From assembly GCF_014645835.1 (NCBI RefSeq), contig NZ_BMMM01000002.1, forward strand, positions 242,388 to 306,387: a stretch of DNA of 64,000 nucleotides. The letters are read 5' to 3'. The position numbers and the translations under genes were made by a program. Of this stretch, positions 32,057 through 40,830 are shown one piece after another (the stretch's first letter is position 1; each line of letters begins with the position of its first letter). The notes under the pieces are model-generated. The model ran no database searches, was not told the DNA's origin, and was given only the letters and a program-made list of their open reading frames with translations. Origin of the DNA: Streptomyces albiflavescens (GTDB lineage Bacteria; Actinomycetota; Actinomycetes; Streptomycetales; Streptomycetaceae).

Positions 32057-34155
32057 CGGCAGTCGATCGCCGTCAATAGTGCGGAGATACGATCCGGCGC
32101 CACCGGCCGCGAGTACAGCCAGCCCTGGCCTGTGTCGCAGCCGATGCCGCGCAGCCGGGAGGCCTGCGAGGCGGTCTCCACGCACTCGGCGGTGACCGTC
32201 AGGCCCAGCCGGTGGGCGAGTTGGATGAGGGCCTCGACGATGACCTCGTCGGCGGGATTGGGATGAGCCCCCGTGTCCTCGTACTGGAAGCCCCGTACGA
32301 AGGAGCCGTCCAGTTTCAGGACGGAGACCGGGAGACGGCTGAGGTAGGCGAGGTTCGAGTAGCCGGTGCCGAAGTCGTCGATGGCGATGCGGACGCCCAT
32401 GTCGCTGAGGGCCTGGAGGGCCTGGAGGGGGCGGCCGGCCGAGCCCATCACCGCCGACTCCGTCAGCTCCAGCTGGAGCAGGTGCGGGGCGAGGCCGGTC
32501 TCCGCGAGGATGTCCGCCACATCGGCGACCAGGTCGGAGTCCCAGACCTGGCGCACCGCCACGTTCACGCTGACGAAGATCGGCGGCGCGTCCGGGTGGT
32601 CCAGCTGCCAGCGGCGGGCCTGGCGGCAGGCGGTGGCGAGCACCCAGCGGCCGAGCTGCACGATCGAACCGTCTTCCTCGGCCAATCCGATGAACCGATT
32701 CGGCGTCAGCGTTCCGAACTGCGGGTGGTGCCAGCGGACCAGGGCTTCGACGCCGCGCACGCCGCCGTCCTCCATGCCCACCAACGGCTGGTACTCCAGG
32801 GCGAATTCGCCGCGCTCGACGGCCGCGCGGAGGGTGGAGGACAGTGCCTGGCGGGTCATCCGGTGGGCGTTGCGCTCCGGGTCGAAGAGGGTCCAGCGGC
32901 CTTTGCCGTCGGCCTTCGCCCAGTACAGCGTGGTGTCCGCGGCCTGCATCAGACCGGTCGCGCTGGTCCCGGCGGCGCGCCGTTCGACGACTCCGATCGA
33001 CGCGGAGAGCGAGAGCCGCTGACCCGAGAGGTCGAACGGCGCCTGGAGCGCCTTGAGAACGGATTCGGCAAGGTCGGCCAACTGGTCCGTGCCCGTGGAG
33101 TCCTCGACGAGGAGCGCGAACTCGTCGCCGCCCAGTCTCGCCACCAGGGGAGTGGCCGCTCTCGCGTAACCCGCTTCGTCGGCGCAGCGCGTCAGACGTT
33201 CGGCGACGGCCGCGAGCAGCCGGTCCCCGACGCGGTGGCCGAGCGTATCGTTGACGGCTTTGAACCCGTCGAGGTCCAGGTAACAGAGCCCGATCCGGCC
33301 GGTGCCGCCCTCCTCGTACACCTCCGCCTCCAGGGCGGCCGAGAGGCGCTCGAAGAACAGGGTGCGGTTGGGCAGCCGGGTCACCGGGTCGTGCATCTGC
33401 AAGTGGCGCAGCCGCGCCTGGAGTTCGCGCCGGGCGCTGATGTCGGCGACGGACAGCAGCACGGCCTGCTCCTGCGGAGGCAGCGGCGAGACCGTCACCT
33501 GGACCCAGAGGGAGTGCCCGTCGGGGTGCTTGAGGCGCCTGGTGCAGCGCAGCCGGGCCTGCCGCCCGCGCAGCACCTCGCGGTAGGAGTGCCAGGTGCG
33601 GGCGTCGGACGCCAGGTCCACGAGATCGGCGGCGATCCGCCCGGTGAGGGCGTCCGCGCCGCCACCGAGCAGGGTGCCCAGCGACTCGTTGGCGGTGACG
33701 ACCAGGCCCTCGCGGTCGACGACAGCCATGGCGAGGGGCGCGGTGGCGAAGACGGCCCGGAAGGTACGGGGTGACGTTCCGTCGGGCACGGGCGTGTCGG
33801 GGGGCGTCCCGGTAGGGGCGTACGGGTCAGGAGGTGACCCGGGGGCGACAGATGCGCCGGGAGGCGGCCCGGCGGACATACGAGGAGATGCGCCGATGTG
33901 ACGCTCTGTGACGGCCGGCCGGACGAGGTCTGCCGCGGGCGCCGGCCCTTCGGACGTTCCGCTCACCGCTCGCTCCCGCAGTGCACTCGTTCTTCGTATG
34001 GGTCTCTCGGGGTGGTCGGCCGGTGCTGGACGGCCGAACAAGCCGTGTCCGTGCAGGAAAGTGTGCCGATCATAGAGGGTGGCCTCGGGGAGTTGCAGCC
34101 ACTGTCCAGTGTCCCGGAACAACTGCCGGTTCTGACAGATCGTTTCTGCCTCCAT
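32047..34155 (-). CDS. cdgA: PAS-GGDEF-EAL cyclic-di-GMP enzyme
   Basis: A 702-residue soluble protein. A proline-rich N-terminus (about 1-130) precedes a PAS domain (about 130-250), a GGDEF domain with 'RLGGDEFALL' and an EAL domain with 'GVEALVRW', 'IDDFGTGYSNL' and 'KLDGSFV'. Both the cyclase and the phosphodiesterase motifs are intact, so it can in principle make and break c-di-GMP. In Streptomyces this second messenger controls development through BldD. The symbol follows the soluble PAS-GGDEF-EAL protein CdgA of S. coelicolor and is tentative. ATG 34155 has GGAAGGAA upstream. It diverges from the M6 protease gene. Confidence 0.85.
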   Translation of the reverse strand: MEAETICQNRQLFRDTGQWLQLPEATLYDRHTFLHGHGLFGRPAPADHPERPIRRTSALRERAVSGTSEGPAPAADLVRPAVTERHIGASPRMSAGPPPGASVAPGSPPDPYAPTGTPPDTPVPDGTSPRTFRAVFATAPLAMAVVDREGLVVTANESLGTLLGGGADALTGRIAADLVDLASDARTWHSYREVLRGRQARLRCTRRLKHPDGHSLWVQVTVSPLPPQEQAVLLSVADISARRELQARLRHLQMHDPVTRLPNRTLFFERLSAALEAEVYEEGGTGRIGLCYLDLDGFKAVNDTLGHRVGDRLLAAVAERLTRCADEAGYARAATPLVARLGGDEFALLVEDSTGTDQLADLAESVLKALQAPFDLSGQRLSLSASIGVVERRAAGTSATGLMQAADTTLYWAKADGKGRWTLFDPERNAHRMTRQALSSTLRAAVERGEFALEYQPLVGMEDGGVRGVEALVRWHHPQFGTLTPNRFIGLAEEDGSIVQLGRWVLATACRQARRWQLDHPDAPPIFVSVNVAVRQVWDSDLVADVADILAETGLAPHLLQLELTESAVMGSAGRPLQALQALSDMGVRIAIDDFGTGYSNLAYLSRLPVSVLKLDGSFVRGFQYEDTGAHPNPADEVIVEALIQLAHRLGLTVTAECVETASQASRLRGIGCDTGQGWLYSRPVAPDRISALLTAIDCRQA

Positions 34156-34320
34156 CTGGGCGGGTTCCTTCCCTGGCCGATCGCATGTGACGTTCCGTGA
34201 GTGTTCGGGGTGTCGGCCTCGTCCGGCCCCTCACCCTTCTGGTGCAGGCAAACAGGGCAAAGTAATACAAACTCACCCAGGCTGGGTGCGGTGTCCCGAA
34301 GTCCGCATCCGGAGGTCGAC

Positions 34321-35973
34321 GTGCCGCGTCCGCTCCCCCTGGGAGGCCTCACCCGTGAGGCCCTGCAGGGTTTCACCCGTGAGGCCCTGCGGGGCCTCGC
34401 CCGTGACGGGACGCCACGCTGGCGCAGCACCGCGGCCGTGTTCACCTCGATGACCGCGCTCGCCGCGACCTCGCTGATGCCGGGCCCCGCGCTCGCCGAA
34501 CCCCGCTCGGCCCCCTGCGCCCTGGAACGGACCGAGGCGCACCACTCGGAGGGCGTCGACACCTGGAACGCCACCTATGTGCGCCCCACCCACCCGCTCG
34601 ACGCGGTGATGGTCTTCCTGTCCTTCCCGGACTCCACGCCCCGGACCACGCCCGCCGAACTGACCACCGACTACTTCCCGGCCACCAGCGACTTCTTCGA
34701 GCGCGCCTCGTACGGCAAGTTCACGGTGCGTCCGCATCCCCTGCCCGCCTGGATCCGGATGCCGCACACGTCCAAGTCGTACGCCATACAGCGTGACTGG
34801 AACTCCGAGCACCGCGCCGCCTATCTGCGCGACGCCCTCGCCGCGGCCGACCGGCAGGTCGACTTCTCGCGCTACGACATCGTCTACTTCGTGGCCGACC
34901 CGGACGCGCCGGGCGTCGACTCGGACGCCACGAAGGTCGTCAACCTCGACACGCCCCTGCAGGCCGACGGCAAGGACATCAGCCGCGTCGTCACGGTCTT
35001 CGAGAAGCACCCTCCGGACCGCCTCGTCCTCGCCCACGAGACCGGCCATGTCTTCGACCTGCCCGACCTCTACCACCGTCCCACCGGCGGCAAGGGTGAC
35101 TGGGACACCTACGTCGGCGACTGGGACCTCATGGGTAGCCAGTTCGGCCTCGCGCCCGACCTGTTCGGCTGGCACAAGTGGAAGCTGGGCTGGCTGGAAT
35201 CGCACCAGGTGGCATGTGTGCGGGGCACCGGCAGTACGTTGCTGACACTGGAGCCGCTGGGGGCGGAGCCGGCGACGGTGGGGGCGGCCGGGGTCGGGGC
35301 GTCCGGTTCGTCCTGGGTCCTGGGGGGCGCCGGGGCTGCGTCGTCCGGTGCTTCCGGGGTCCCGGGCGTTTCCCGGGTCCCGGGTTCGTCGGGGGCATGG
35401 GGTCCACCTGGGCCCTTGGCTTCGTCCGGGTCTTCGGGGCCGCCCGGCCTCTCGGGGACGCTCGGCTCCTTGGCTTCGTCTGGCTCCTCGGGGACGCTCG
35501 GCTCCTTGGCTTCGTCTGGCTCCTCGGGGACGCTCGGGTCCTTGGCTTCGTCCGGGTCCTTGGCTTCGTCCGGGTCCTTGGTGCTGCCGAGGGTGTCGGG
35601 TGCGCCCGGTGTGGCGGGGGCGGGGGCCTTCGGTTCCGGTCGGGGCACCAAGCTGGCGGTGATTCCGACCGGCGCCAACAGCGCACTCGCCCTCGAAGCG
35701 CGCGGCTCGGCGGGCAACGACGGCAACACGTGCACGCAGGGTGTCCTCGTCTACCGCGTCCGCAGCGACACCGAGTCGGGCGGCGGCCCGATCGAGGTCC
35801 TCGACGCACACCCCCGCACCGAGTCCTGCTGGGAGGACTCGGTCTACCCGCCACTCGCGGACGCCCCGGTGGCGCTCGGGGAGACCTACACCGTGCCGGG
35901 CGAGAAGGTCCGGATCGAGGTCGAGGACCGGACGGTTTCGGGGGCGTGGACGGTGAAGATCACGACGGGGTGA
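34321..35973 (+). CDS. Secreted M6-family metalloprotease
   Basis: A 550-residue secreted zinc protease of the immune-inhibitor-A family. A long N-region with a doubled 'TREAL' segment precedes a signal peptide ('STAAVFTSMTALAATSL' to 'PALAEP'). The zinc motif is 'LAHETGHVFDLPDLY' with His239, Glu240 and His243. 'GDWDLMGSQFG' follows, as in the family. The C-terminal half is split by a Gly/Ser/Pro-rich insertion of about 130 residues with 12-residue repeats, before a beta-rich end domain. GTG 34321 follows GGAGG at the right distance; an upstream frame from 34201 is rejected. Confidence 0.85.
   Translation: MPRPLPLGGLTREALQGFTREALRGLARDGTPRWRSTAAVFTSMTALAATSLMPGPALAEPRSAPCALERTEAHHSEGVDTWNATYVRPTHPLDAVMVFLSFPDSTPRTTPAELTTDYFPATSDFFERASYGKFTVRPHPLPAWIRMPHTSKSYAIQRDWNSEHRAAYLRDALAAADRQVDFSRYDIVYFVADPDAPGVDSDATKVVNLDTPLQADGKDISRVVTVFEKHPPDRLVLAHETGHVFDLPDLYHRPTGGKGDWDTYVGDWDLMGSQFGLAPDLFGWHKWKLGWLESHQVACVRGTGSTLLTLEPLGAEPATVGAAGVGASGSSWVLGGAGAASSGASGVPGVSRVPGSSGAWGPPGPLASSGSSGPPGLSGTLGSLASSGSSGTLGSLASSGSSGTLGSLASSGSLASSGSLVLPRVSGAPGVAGAGAFGSGRGTKLAVIPTGANSALALEARGSAGNDGNTCTQGVLVYRVRSDTESGGGPIEVLDAHPRTESCWEDSVYPPLADAPVALGETYTVPGEKVRIEVEDRTVSGAWTVKITTG
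35452..35577 (+). repeat. 36-bp tandem repeat (GTLGSLASSGSS units)
   Basis: Three full units and a half unit encode the 12-residue block SGTLGSLASSGS inside the M6 protease. The three full units differ by only a few bases, so the expansion is recent. It lengthens a flexible linker after the catalytic domain. Confidence 0.85.
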
Positions 35974-36059
35974 GCCGGCCCTCGCGACTCCGGTCGGGCC
36001 GACCTCGCGGGGGTGTGGGCGGGGCCCGCACAGCGTGGGGCACAGCCGCGCGAAAACAA

Positions 36060-36105
36060 CGATGGCGAGGCCGGTTCGCGTTTCCGCGAACATGCCTCGC
36101 CATCG
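36060..36105 (-). terminator. Double hairpin beyond tRNA-Lys
   Basis: An outer 12-bp stem (CGATGGCGAGGC with GCCTCGCCATCG) encloses an inner GTTCGCG/CGCGAAC hairpin. It lies 6 bases beyond the 3' end of the tRNA and 86 bases after the protease stop on the other strand. Confidence 0.75.
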
Positions 36106-36111
36106 CTAGCG

Positions 36112-36185
36112 TGCGCCGCCAGGGACTCGAACCCCGGACCCGCTGATTAAGAGTCAGCTGCTCTAACCAACTGAGCTAGCGGCGC
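36112..36185 (-). tRNA. tRNA-Lys (anticodon CTT), second identical copy
   Basis: It is identical in all 74 positions to the gene at 21465-21538, with the same orientation and unrelated flanks apart from a TGCGCC start. Anticodon loop CTCTTAA. The 5' end overlaps the last 10 bases of the prim-pol-like gene. Confidence 0.95.
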
Positions 36186-36865
36186 CTGCTGACGTCGTAG
36201 ACCTTAGCACCCTGATCGGCGGGAGGAAAAATCGATATCCGCACCGCGGCGGAGGCTGCCACGCGGGCCGCCCGGACGGCCGCCCAGAGCAGGATCTCGG
36301 GGCCGGGAAGCCAGGGATGCCGGGTGTCGGGGGCGACGAGCCAGCGGGATTCCAGGCGGTCGGCGGCGCTCGTTCCGGCGCCGTCGACGCTCAGTGCGGG
36401 GACGGTGACCGCGTCCCCCGTGCCGTGGCAGAGCAGCGGCGGCACCGCGCCGCACCGCCCCACGTGAGCGGCGTCCTCCTGGCCCTCGGCGCGGCGGGAA
36501 CCCCAGTCCTCCCACTCCAGGAGTGAGGGCAGCCGCTGAGCCGTACCGGGCGCGGCGAACAGCAGCATCCGCCCGCGGTACGCCGCCACCGGGCCGGAGC
36601 CGGGCCCGTCGTCCCACAACCGGTCGAGCATCCGCCGCCCGAAGATCGCCGGAGCGTTGACGACGTCGAAGGTGCTGCCACAGGGCAGGACGACCGGGGC
36701 GCTCGGCCGTTCCGCCCACAGGGCGAGCGTGCTGCGCGGATATGTTCCTGCCGAGGCGAGCCAGGCGGCGCCCTCGGAGGTGACGCCCGCGATGTCGAAA
36801 CGGTCGGGCAGCGGTGCGCCGGGGCCGTGGGGGGAGGCGCTTGCCGGGTTCCGTGTGCTGCTCAT
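36176..36865 (-). CDS. Bifunctional DNA primase/polymerase-like small protein
   Basis: A 229-residue protein of a Streptomyces group annotated after the prim-pol (AEP) N-terminal domain. Visible patterns are 'GAAWLASAGTYPRSTLALWA', 'VVLPCGSTFDVVNAPAIFG' and 'RWLVAPDTRHPWLPGPEILLW'. The acidic catalytic pair of true AEP primases is not obvious, so activity is doubtful. The stop codon lies inside the 5' end of tRNA-Lys, so the transcript reads into the tRNA gene. ATG 36865 lacks a clear ribosome site. Confidence 0.65.
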   Translation of the reverse strand: MSSTRNPASASPHGPGAPLPDRFDIAGVTSEGAAWLASAGTYPRSTLALWAERPSAPVVLPCGSTFDVVNAPAIFGRRMLDRLWDDGPGSGPVAAYRGRMLLFAAPGTAQRLPSLLEWEDWGSRRAEGQEDAAHVGRCGAVPPLLCHGTGDAVTVPALSVDGAGTSAADRLESRWLVAPDTRHPWLPGPEILLWAAVRAARVAASAAVRISIFPPADQGAKVYDVSRRR

Positions 36866-36907
36866 GCCGATTACATCTACCGGCGGTAAGCGTCCCGTCG
36901 CGAAGGG

Positions 36908-37246
36908 TTGCCGGAAATCGGGACAGGAGGGGGTGAGGGGGAGTATCTTGCCCCGCTGGCATATGCCAGCGAACCTTGTGGCGCCTTGGCGGGCACGGCG
37001 GAGTTCAGCCGGCGACGGGTGCCCCCCTCGGCCCCGAATGAGCCGTCGGCTCCCCGGTCCGCTCCGGATGGCCCGTCGGCTTCACGGTCGGCACCAGATG
37101 GCGCCGACGGCGGTCCCTCCGCGATCGCCACGCCCCGGCTGGTCGCCGACCTCGCCGCCGAGCGCGACCGCATCGACCGCACGATCGCGGATCTGGTGCG
37201 GTCGCGAGAGGTACTGGACGAGGTGATCGACGCGGCGACGGGGTGA
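36908..37246 (+). CDS. Small hypothetical protein, MerR-tail-like
   Basis: The coding signal is strong only in the last 40 codons, where the pattern 'LVADLAAERDRIDRTIADLV' and 'LDEVIDA' resembles the C-terminal coiled coil of MerR-type regulators. No HTH is present. The middle is a Pro/Ser/Ala repeat (RSAPDGPSA units), and the 5' part includes the 18-bp palindrome. It may be a decayed regulator or a small protein with a later start that I cannot fix. Neither function nor start is established. Confidence 0.4.
   Translation: MPEIGTGGGEGEYLAPLAYASEPCGALAGTAEFSRRRVPPSAPNEPSAPRSAPDGPSASRSAPDGADGGPSAIATPRLVADLAAERDRIDRTIADLVRSREVLDEVIDAATG
36954..36971. promoter_or_regulatory. Second copy of the CGCTGGCATATGCCAGCG palindrome
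   Basis: It is an exact 18-bp match to the palindrome at 22648-22665. It lies between the divergent prim-pol-like gene and the coding part of the small protein, where promoters for both would be. It is probably a regulator-binding site. Confidence 0.55.
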
Positions 37247-37338
37247 CGAGGGCTTTACGCGCTTCCGGGCCGCGCCCCGTCAGGGGCGCAGAGGCGGCGG
37301 GGTGAAAGCCCGGGCGGGCACCCCCAGGTCAGGTGAGG

Positions 37339-37716
37339 TCAGGCGAGATCAGTCACGCCATGCCCATGCTCGCTTTCCTCCACCCCACGCAACAGGTCCC
37401 GTCCGAATTCCACCATCTTCTTCGCGTAATCCTCGGTCCACTCGGCCCGCTCACCGATGGCTGCCGGCGTCAGCCGGTCAAACCGCCGAGGATCGGCAAG
37501 CTGCGCCGCGGCGATCGCCTGGAACTCGACAGCTCGGTCCGCCGCAGCGCGAAACGCATTCGTCAGCTCCGTGGCCCGGTCCAACAGCGCACGCGGATCA
37601 TCGATCGACTCCAGATCGAAGAAATGCTCCGGATCCCCGGCGGCTTCCGCGGGCTCGAAGAGCAGGGGCGCGGGGCGTAGCCGCGGTTCGTTCCGACGCG
37701 GCGTGGGCTCCGCCAT
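37339..37716 (-). CDS. Small conserved hypothetical protein
   Basis: A 125-residue acidic, helical, soluble protein with a strong ribosome site (GAGGAGGAGA) before ATG 37716. The central part 'RALLDRATELTNAFRAAADR' and 'RAEWTEDYAKKMVEFG' suggests two amphipathic helices. I do not recognise a family. It lies 143 bases downstream of the helicase gene on the same strand and could be the last gene of that operon. Confidence 0.65.
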   Translation of the reverse strand: MAEPTPRRNEPRLRPAPLLFEPAEAAGDPEHFFDLESIDDPRALLDRATELTNAFRAAADRAVEFQAIAAAQLADPRRFDRLTPAAIGERAEWTEDYAKKMVEFGRDLLRGVEESEHGHGVTDLA

Positions 37717-37858
37717 GTCTTCTCCTCCTCGTACGGTTCAGCGACCCACCCTCCTCGTGGGTGGGCCACCCTCTATTGTCCCCCGCCCACGCAAGTGGGA
37801 CCGGGGGACGGGACCGGGCAGGGATCCACAGGGCCCACCGGGGATGGATCCCCAGGAT

Positions 37859-39229
37859 CTATGGCCGCCAAGCCACCCGATGCTCCCCCAGATGGGACAG
37901 CACCGCGTGATTCGCCTCCCACCCGTCAGGAAACTTCACCGTGACCCCCAGCTGCACGGGCTCCGTCGACGGATGGTCGTCCAGCAGCTCCGTCACCCCC
38001 GCCCGGCACACCACGATGCACGCGTGCCGGTGCCGGGAGGCGAGTACGCACAGCCGACCGGTCTCCAGATGGAACGCGGTCGCGTCCGGCCGTCCCGACA
38101 GCGGATGCAGCACAACCGTCACATCGAACTCCCGCCCTTGAAGCCGGTTCGCCGTGTCGACGGTGACGTCCGTGACACCGAGGTCGGCCAGCGCGGCCCG
38201 TACGGCCGCGGCCTGGTCCCGGTGTGCCGTGCCGACGGCGATCCGGTCGGCCGTCAGCGGCACCGGATCGTCCGCCCGCTCCGACGTGGCCGCGCCGCCC
38301 CGGTCCAGCAGCCGGCGTACGACCTGGGCCACGGCCCGCACCGCCTCGGGGTCCGTACGAGGCGTGTGCCGGGCCGGCAGCTCCAGCAGCCCCCAACCAG
38401 CCTCCGCCGCCTCGTCGATGACCCGGTCGGGGCCCGAACCGTCCGACGGTACGGCGAAGTTCAGCCGCCGGTCCTCGTGCCCCGTCCCGCTGCGGAACGG
38501 CGTGTACGGATAGAACGCGTCCGAGACCAGCGGTGCCGCCGTAGCGGGCAGCCGCCACGACACCGGCAGACGATGCTGCGGCAGCTCCGGATTGTGCGCG
38601 AGCAGCGTCGTCACCGCGGACGCCGACGGGTCGTACGACAGCCCCGCCCACTGCTCGGAACCCACGATCGCGAACGGGTCCAACTGCCCGGGGTCGCCCA
38701 CGAACAGTGCCCGTTCGAAGAGCCCGGCCACGGCGAGCAGGGCGTCCGACCGCATCTGGTACGCCTCGTCGACGATCGCGTGCCGCCACGGCTCGACGCC
38801 CTTGACGTGAGCCCACTTGGCCGCGGTCGAGATGACGATGTCGAGGCCCGCCAGGTCGGCCGCCTTGGTGGACTTGCGCACGTTCTCCAGGCTGTCGAGC
38901 GCCTTGTCGTACGGGTCGGAGTCACTGCTGTGCAGCCGCCCGACCGGCAGTTCGGGATCCTTCTCGGCGAGCCGCAGTACCAGGTCGTCGACCTGGGCGT
39001 TGGTCTGTGCGATGACCATCAACGGGCGCCCCGCGGCGGCCAGTTCCAGCGCCGCGCGTACGACGAGGGTCGACTTGCCGGCGCCGGGCGGGGAGTCGAC
39101 CACGACCCCGCGGTGCGAGCCGTGCAGCGTGTCGCGCAGGATCGCCTCGGTGGCACGGGTGGCTTCGGCGCCGGGATCGAACGGGGCGGCGGGTTTCACG
39201 GGGACGTCCTCTTCGGTCGCGTGGCTCAC
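37859..39229 (-). CDS. Superfamily 1 helicase-like ATPase (Dna2/Upf1 type)
   Basis: A 456-residue P-loop ATPase. Motifs in order: Walker A 'PPGAGKST' (47-54), 'VIAQTNAQVDDLV' (motif Ia), 'VDEAYQ' (Walker B, about 153-158), 'VGDPGQLDPF' (motif III), 'SWRLP' (motif IV) and 'VDTANRLQGREFDVTVV' (motif V) with a downstream Arg motif. It is shorter than Dna2 or Upf1 and has no nuclease part. The upstream gene overlaps it by 4 bases and the one before that encodes a RecB/Cas4-like nuclease, so the three probably act as one complex on DNA ends. The pathway is unknown. Confidence 0.8.
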   Translation of the reverse strand: MSHATEEDVPVKPAAPFDPGAEATRATEAILRDTLHGSHRGVVVDSPPGAGKSTLVVRAALELAAAGRPLMVIAQTNAQVDDLVLRLAEKDPELPVGRLHSSDSDPYDKALDSLENVRKSTKAADLAGLDIVISTAAKWAHVKGVEPWRHAIVDEAYQMRSDALLAVAGLFERALFVGDPGQLDPFAIVGSEQWAGLSYDPSASAVTTLLAHNPELPQHRLPVSWRLPATAAPLVSDAFYPYTPFRSGTGHEDRRLNFAVPSDGSGPDRVIDEAAEAGWGLLELPARHTPRTDPEAVRAVAQVVRRLLDRGGAATSERADDPVPLTADRIAVGTAHRDQAAAVRAALADLGVTDVTVDTANRLQGREFDVTVVLHPLSGRPDATAFHLETGRLCVLASRHRHACIVVCRAGVTELLDDHPSTEPVQLGVTVKFPDGWEANHAVLSHLGEHRVAWRP

Positions 39230-40830
39230 AGGACGTCCTCCTCGGTCACCGGGTCGGCGTCCGGAACGGTCGTCTCACCCGGCGGCCCCCCATGCGTCCA
39301 CGGTGTCTCCTCCGGGTCGGGCAGCTTCGCGCCGCCCCGCTGCTCGTGCTCGAAGAGCGTGAAGCAGACGAGGTCCCCCTTCTCCGGCACGGACCCGGCC
39401 TCGGGCTCCTTGCCGCGGCCCATCTTGTCGACGATCCGCAGCACCACGGCGGCACCCCCGGAATCCTCGAACCCGTCGTATCCCACGAACTCCGCGGCCT
39501 GCGGCTTTCCTCCCGACGACCGGTACACCTTGGCCCGTTCCCCCAGATGCGGCCGGTCCTCCGTGCGGACCGTCACCAGGGGGCGCGGGCTGGGGCGCTT
39601 GCCCTCGCTGTACGCCATCACGACATCCGTGACCTCGCCCGCGAACGCCTCTCCGGCGAGCCGCCGCCCGGCCATGACGAGCGGGTCGTCCAGGGCCTCC
39701 TGGGCCTCCAAGCGGGCCTGTTCGCGCTCGCGCGTGGCGAGCTTGTTCGCCGCGGTGACCGCGTCGTCGCGGCGTGGCTGCGGGGGCTCGCCCGCGGTGA
39801 CCCGGTCCCGGTGGCCGGTGAACGACCAGCGGTCGCGGGTCCAGCGGTCGGCGGCGTGCGTGCCCTCGGGGAGCGCGCGCAGCAGGTCCAGTCCGCGCCA
39901 CACCGCGTCCCAGGTGGGCCGGGTGACGCTCTCGACGAGGGCCCGGATCTCCCGCTCGGCGGCGGTGAGCGCGCCGAGCCGGTCGTCCGCCTCGACACCG
40001 TCCTCGGCGGCGGCGAGTGCCGTACGCGCACGGTCGTAGCGCTCGATGGCGGGTGCCAGCAGTGTGTTGTCGAAGGCGGGGTCTGTGGCGGGTCCCGCGG
40101 GCGGGCAGACGAGCTGACCCCGGGCGTCCCGCCGAAGCTCGGCCCGCAGCGCGGCCTCCGCGCCCGACTCGCCCTCCGGTGGGTCGATCCAGGCGAGCAG
40201 CGCGCCCAGGTGCTGGTCCTCCAGGCTGCTCTGTCCGGTGGCCCAGTGCCGGGGCAGCACGTCGGTGAGGGCGAGGAGGAGGGAGGAACCCGGCACCCGG
40301 GCCCGCTCCCCGTAGTGCGTCAGCCACCGCCCGAGCAACGGCACCCGGGGCGGCGCCGGATGGGGCGTCTCGGGATCCTGCTCGGCGGTACGCCTGAAAC
40401 GCATGGAACGCCCGAGCAACCGTACGAACTCGATGCCGGCCCGGCTGGGCACGATCAACTGCGGAGCGTCCGCGCACAGTTCGACCTCGACCTTGACCCG
40501 CTTCCCGGACTCCGGATCGGTCTCGTTGCGCTCGGCCGCCTCGACCACGTCCGCGTACGCGTCGATGTACGGCAGCACGACGTCGGCGAGCTCCGCGAGA
40601 AACGCGAACCGCAGATCCCGGTCCCGGGGCTGCGGCACGACGAGCAGCCGGGGCGCGTCCCGCTCGGTCCCGACGAGCGCTCCGAGCGGAGCCCCTGCCT
40701 CACCGGCGGTGATCAGCGGCACGAACACCAGTGGCCGCTCGGTGAGATGGCGGTGCCGCACGGTCGCGGTGGCCTGGGCCACCCCGCTCTCGACGGCCTC
40801 CAGCCGGGCGAGCGTGGCGATCAGCGACAT
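39226..40830 (-). CDS. Uncharacterised protein of the helicase-nuclease operon
   Basis: A 534-residue soluble protein with no motif that I recognise. It has a conserved-looking N-terminal half ('RPLVFVPLITAGEAGAPLGA', 'CADAPQLIVPSRAGIEFVR'), a charged central helical region (about 280-400) and a beta-rich C-terminus ('AKVYRSSGGKPQAAEFVGY', 'KGDLVCFTLFEHE'). It overlaps the nuclease gene by 10 bases and the helicase by 4. It may be a scaffold or DNA-binding partner. This is inferred from position only. Confidence 0.65.
   Translation of the reverse strand: MSLIATLARLEAVESGVAQATATVRHRHLTERPLVFVPLITAGEAGAPLGALVGTERDAPRLLVVPQPRDRDLRFAFLAELADVVLPYIDAYADVVEAAERNETDPESGKRVKVEVELCADAPQLIVPSRAGIEFVRLLGRSMRFRRTAEQDPETPHPAPPRVPLLGRWLTHYGERARVPGSSLLLALTDVLPRHWATGQSSLEDQHLGALLAWIDPPEGESGAEAALRAELRRDARGQLVCPPAGPATDPAFDNTLLAPAIERYDRARTALAAAEDGVEADDRLGALTAAEREIRALVESVTRPTWDAVWRGLDLLRALPEGTHAADRWTRDRWSFTGHRDRVTAGEPPQPRRDDAVTAANKLATREREQARLEAQEALDDPLVMAGRRLAGEAFAGEVTDVVMAYSEGKRPSPRPLVTVRTEDRPHLGERAKVYRSSGGKPQAAEFVGYDGFEDSGGAAVVLRIVDKMGRGKEPEAGSVPEKGDLVCFTLFEHEQRGGAKLPDPEETPWTHGGPPGETTVPDADPVTEEDVL

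Noticed and set aside
21465..36185. Integrated element bounded by tRNA-Lys as att sites
   Set aside because: Both tRNA genes are full length with different flanks. There is no integrase, excisionase or short direct repeat, and the enclosed genes look chromosomal.
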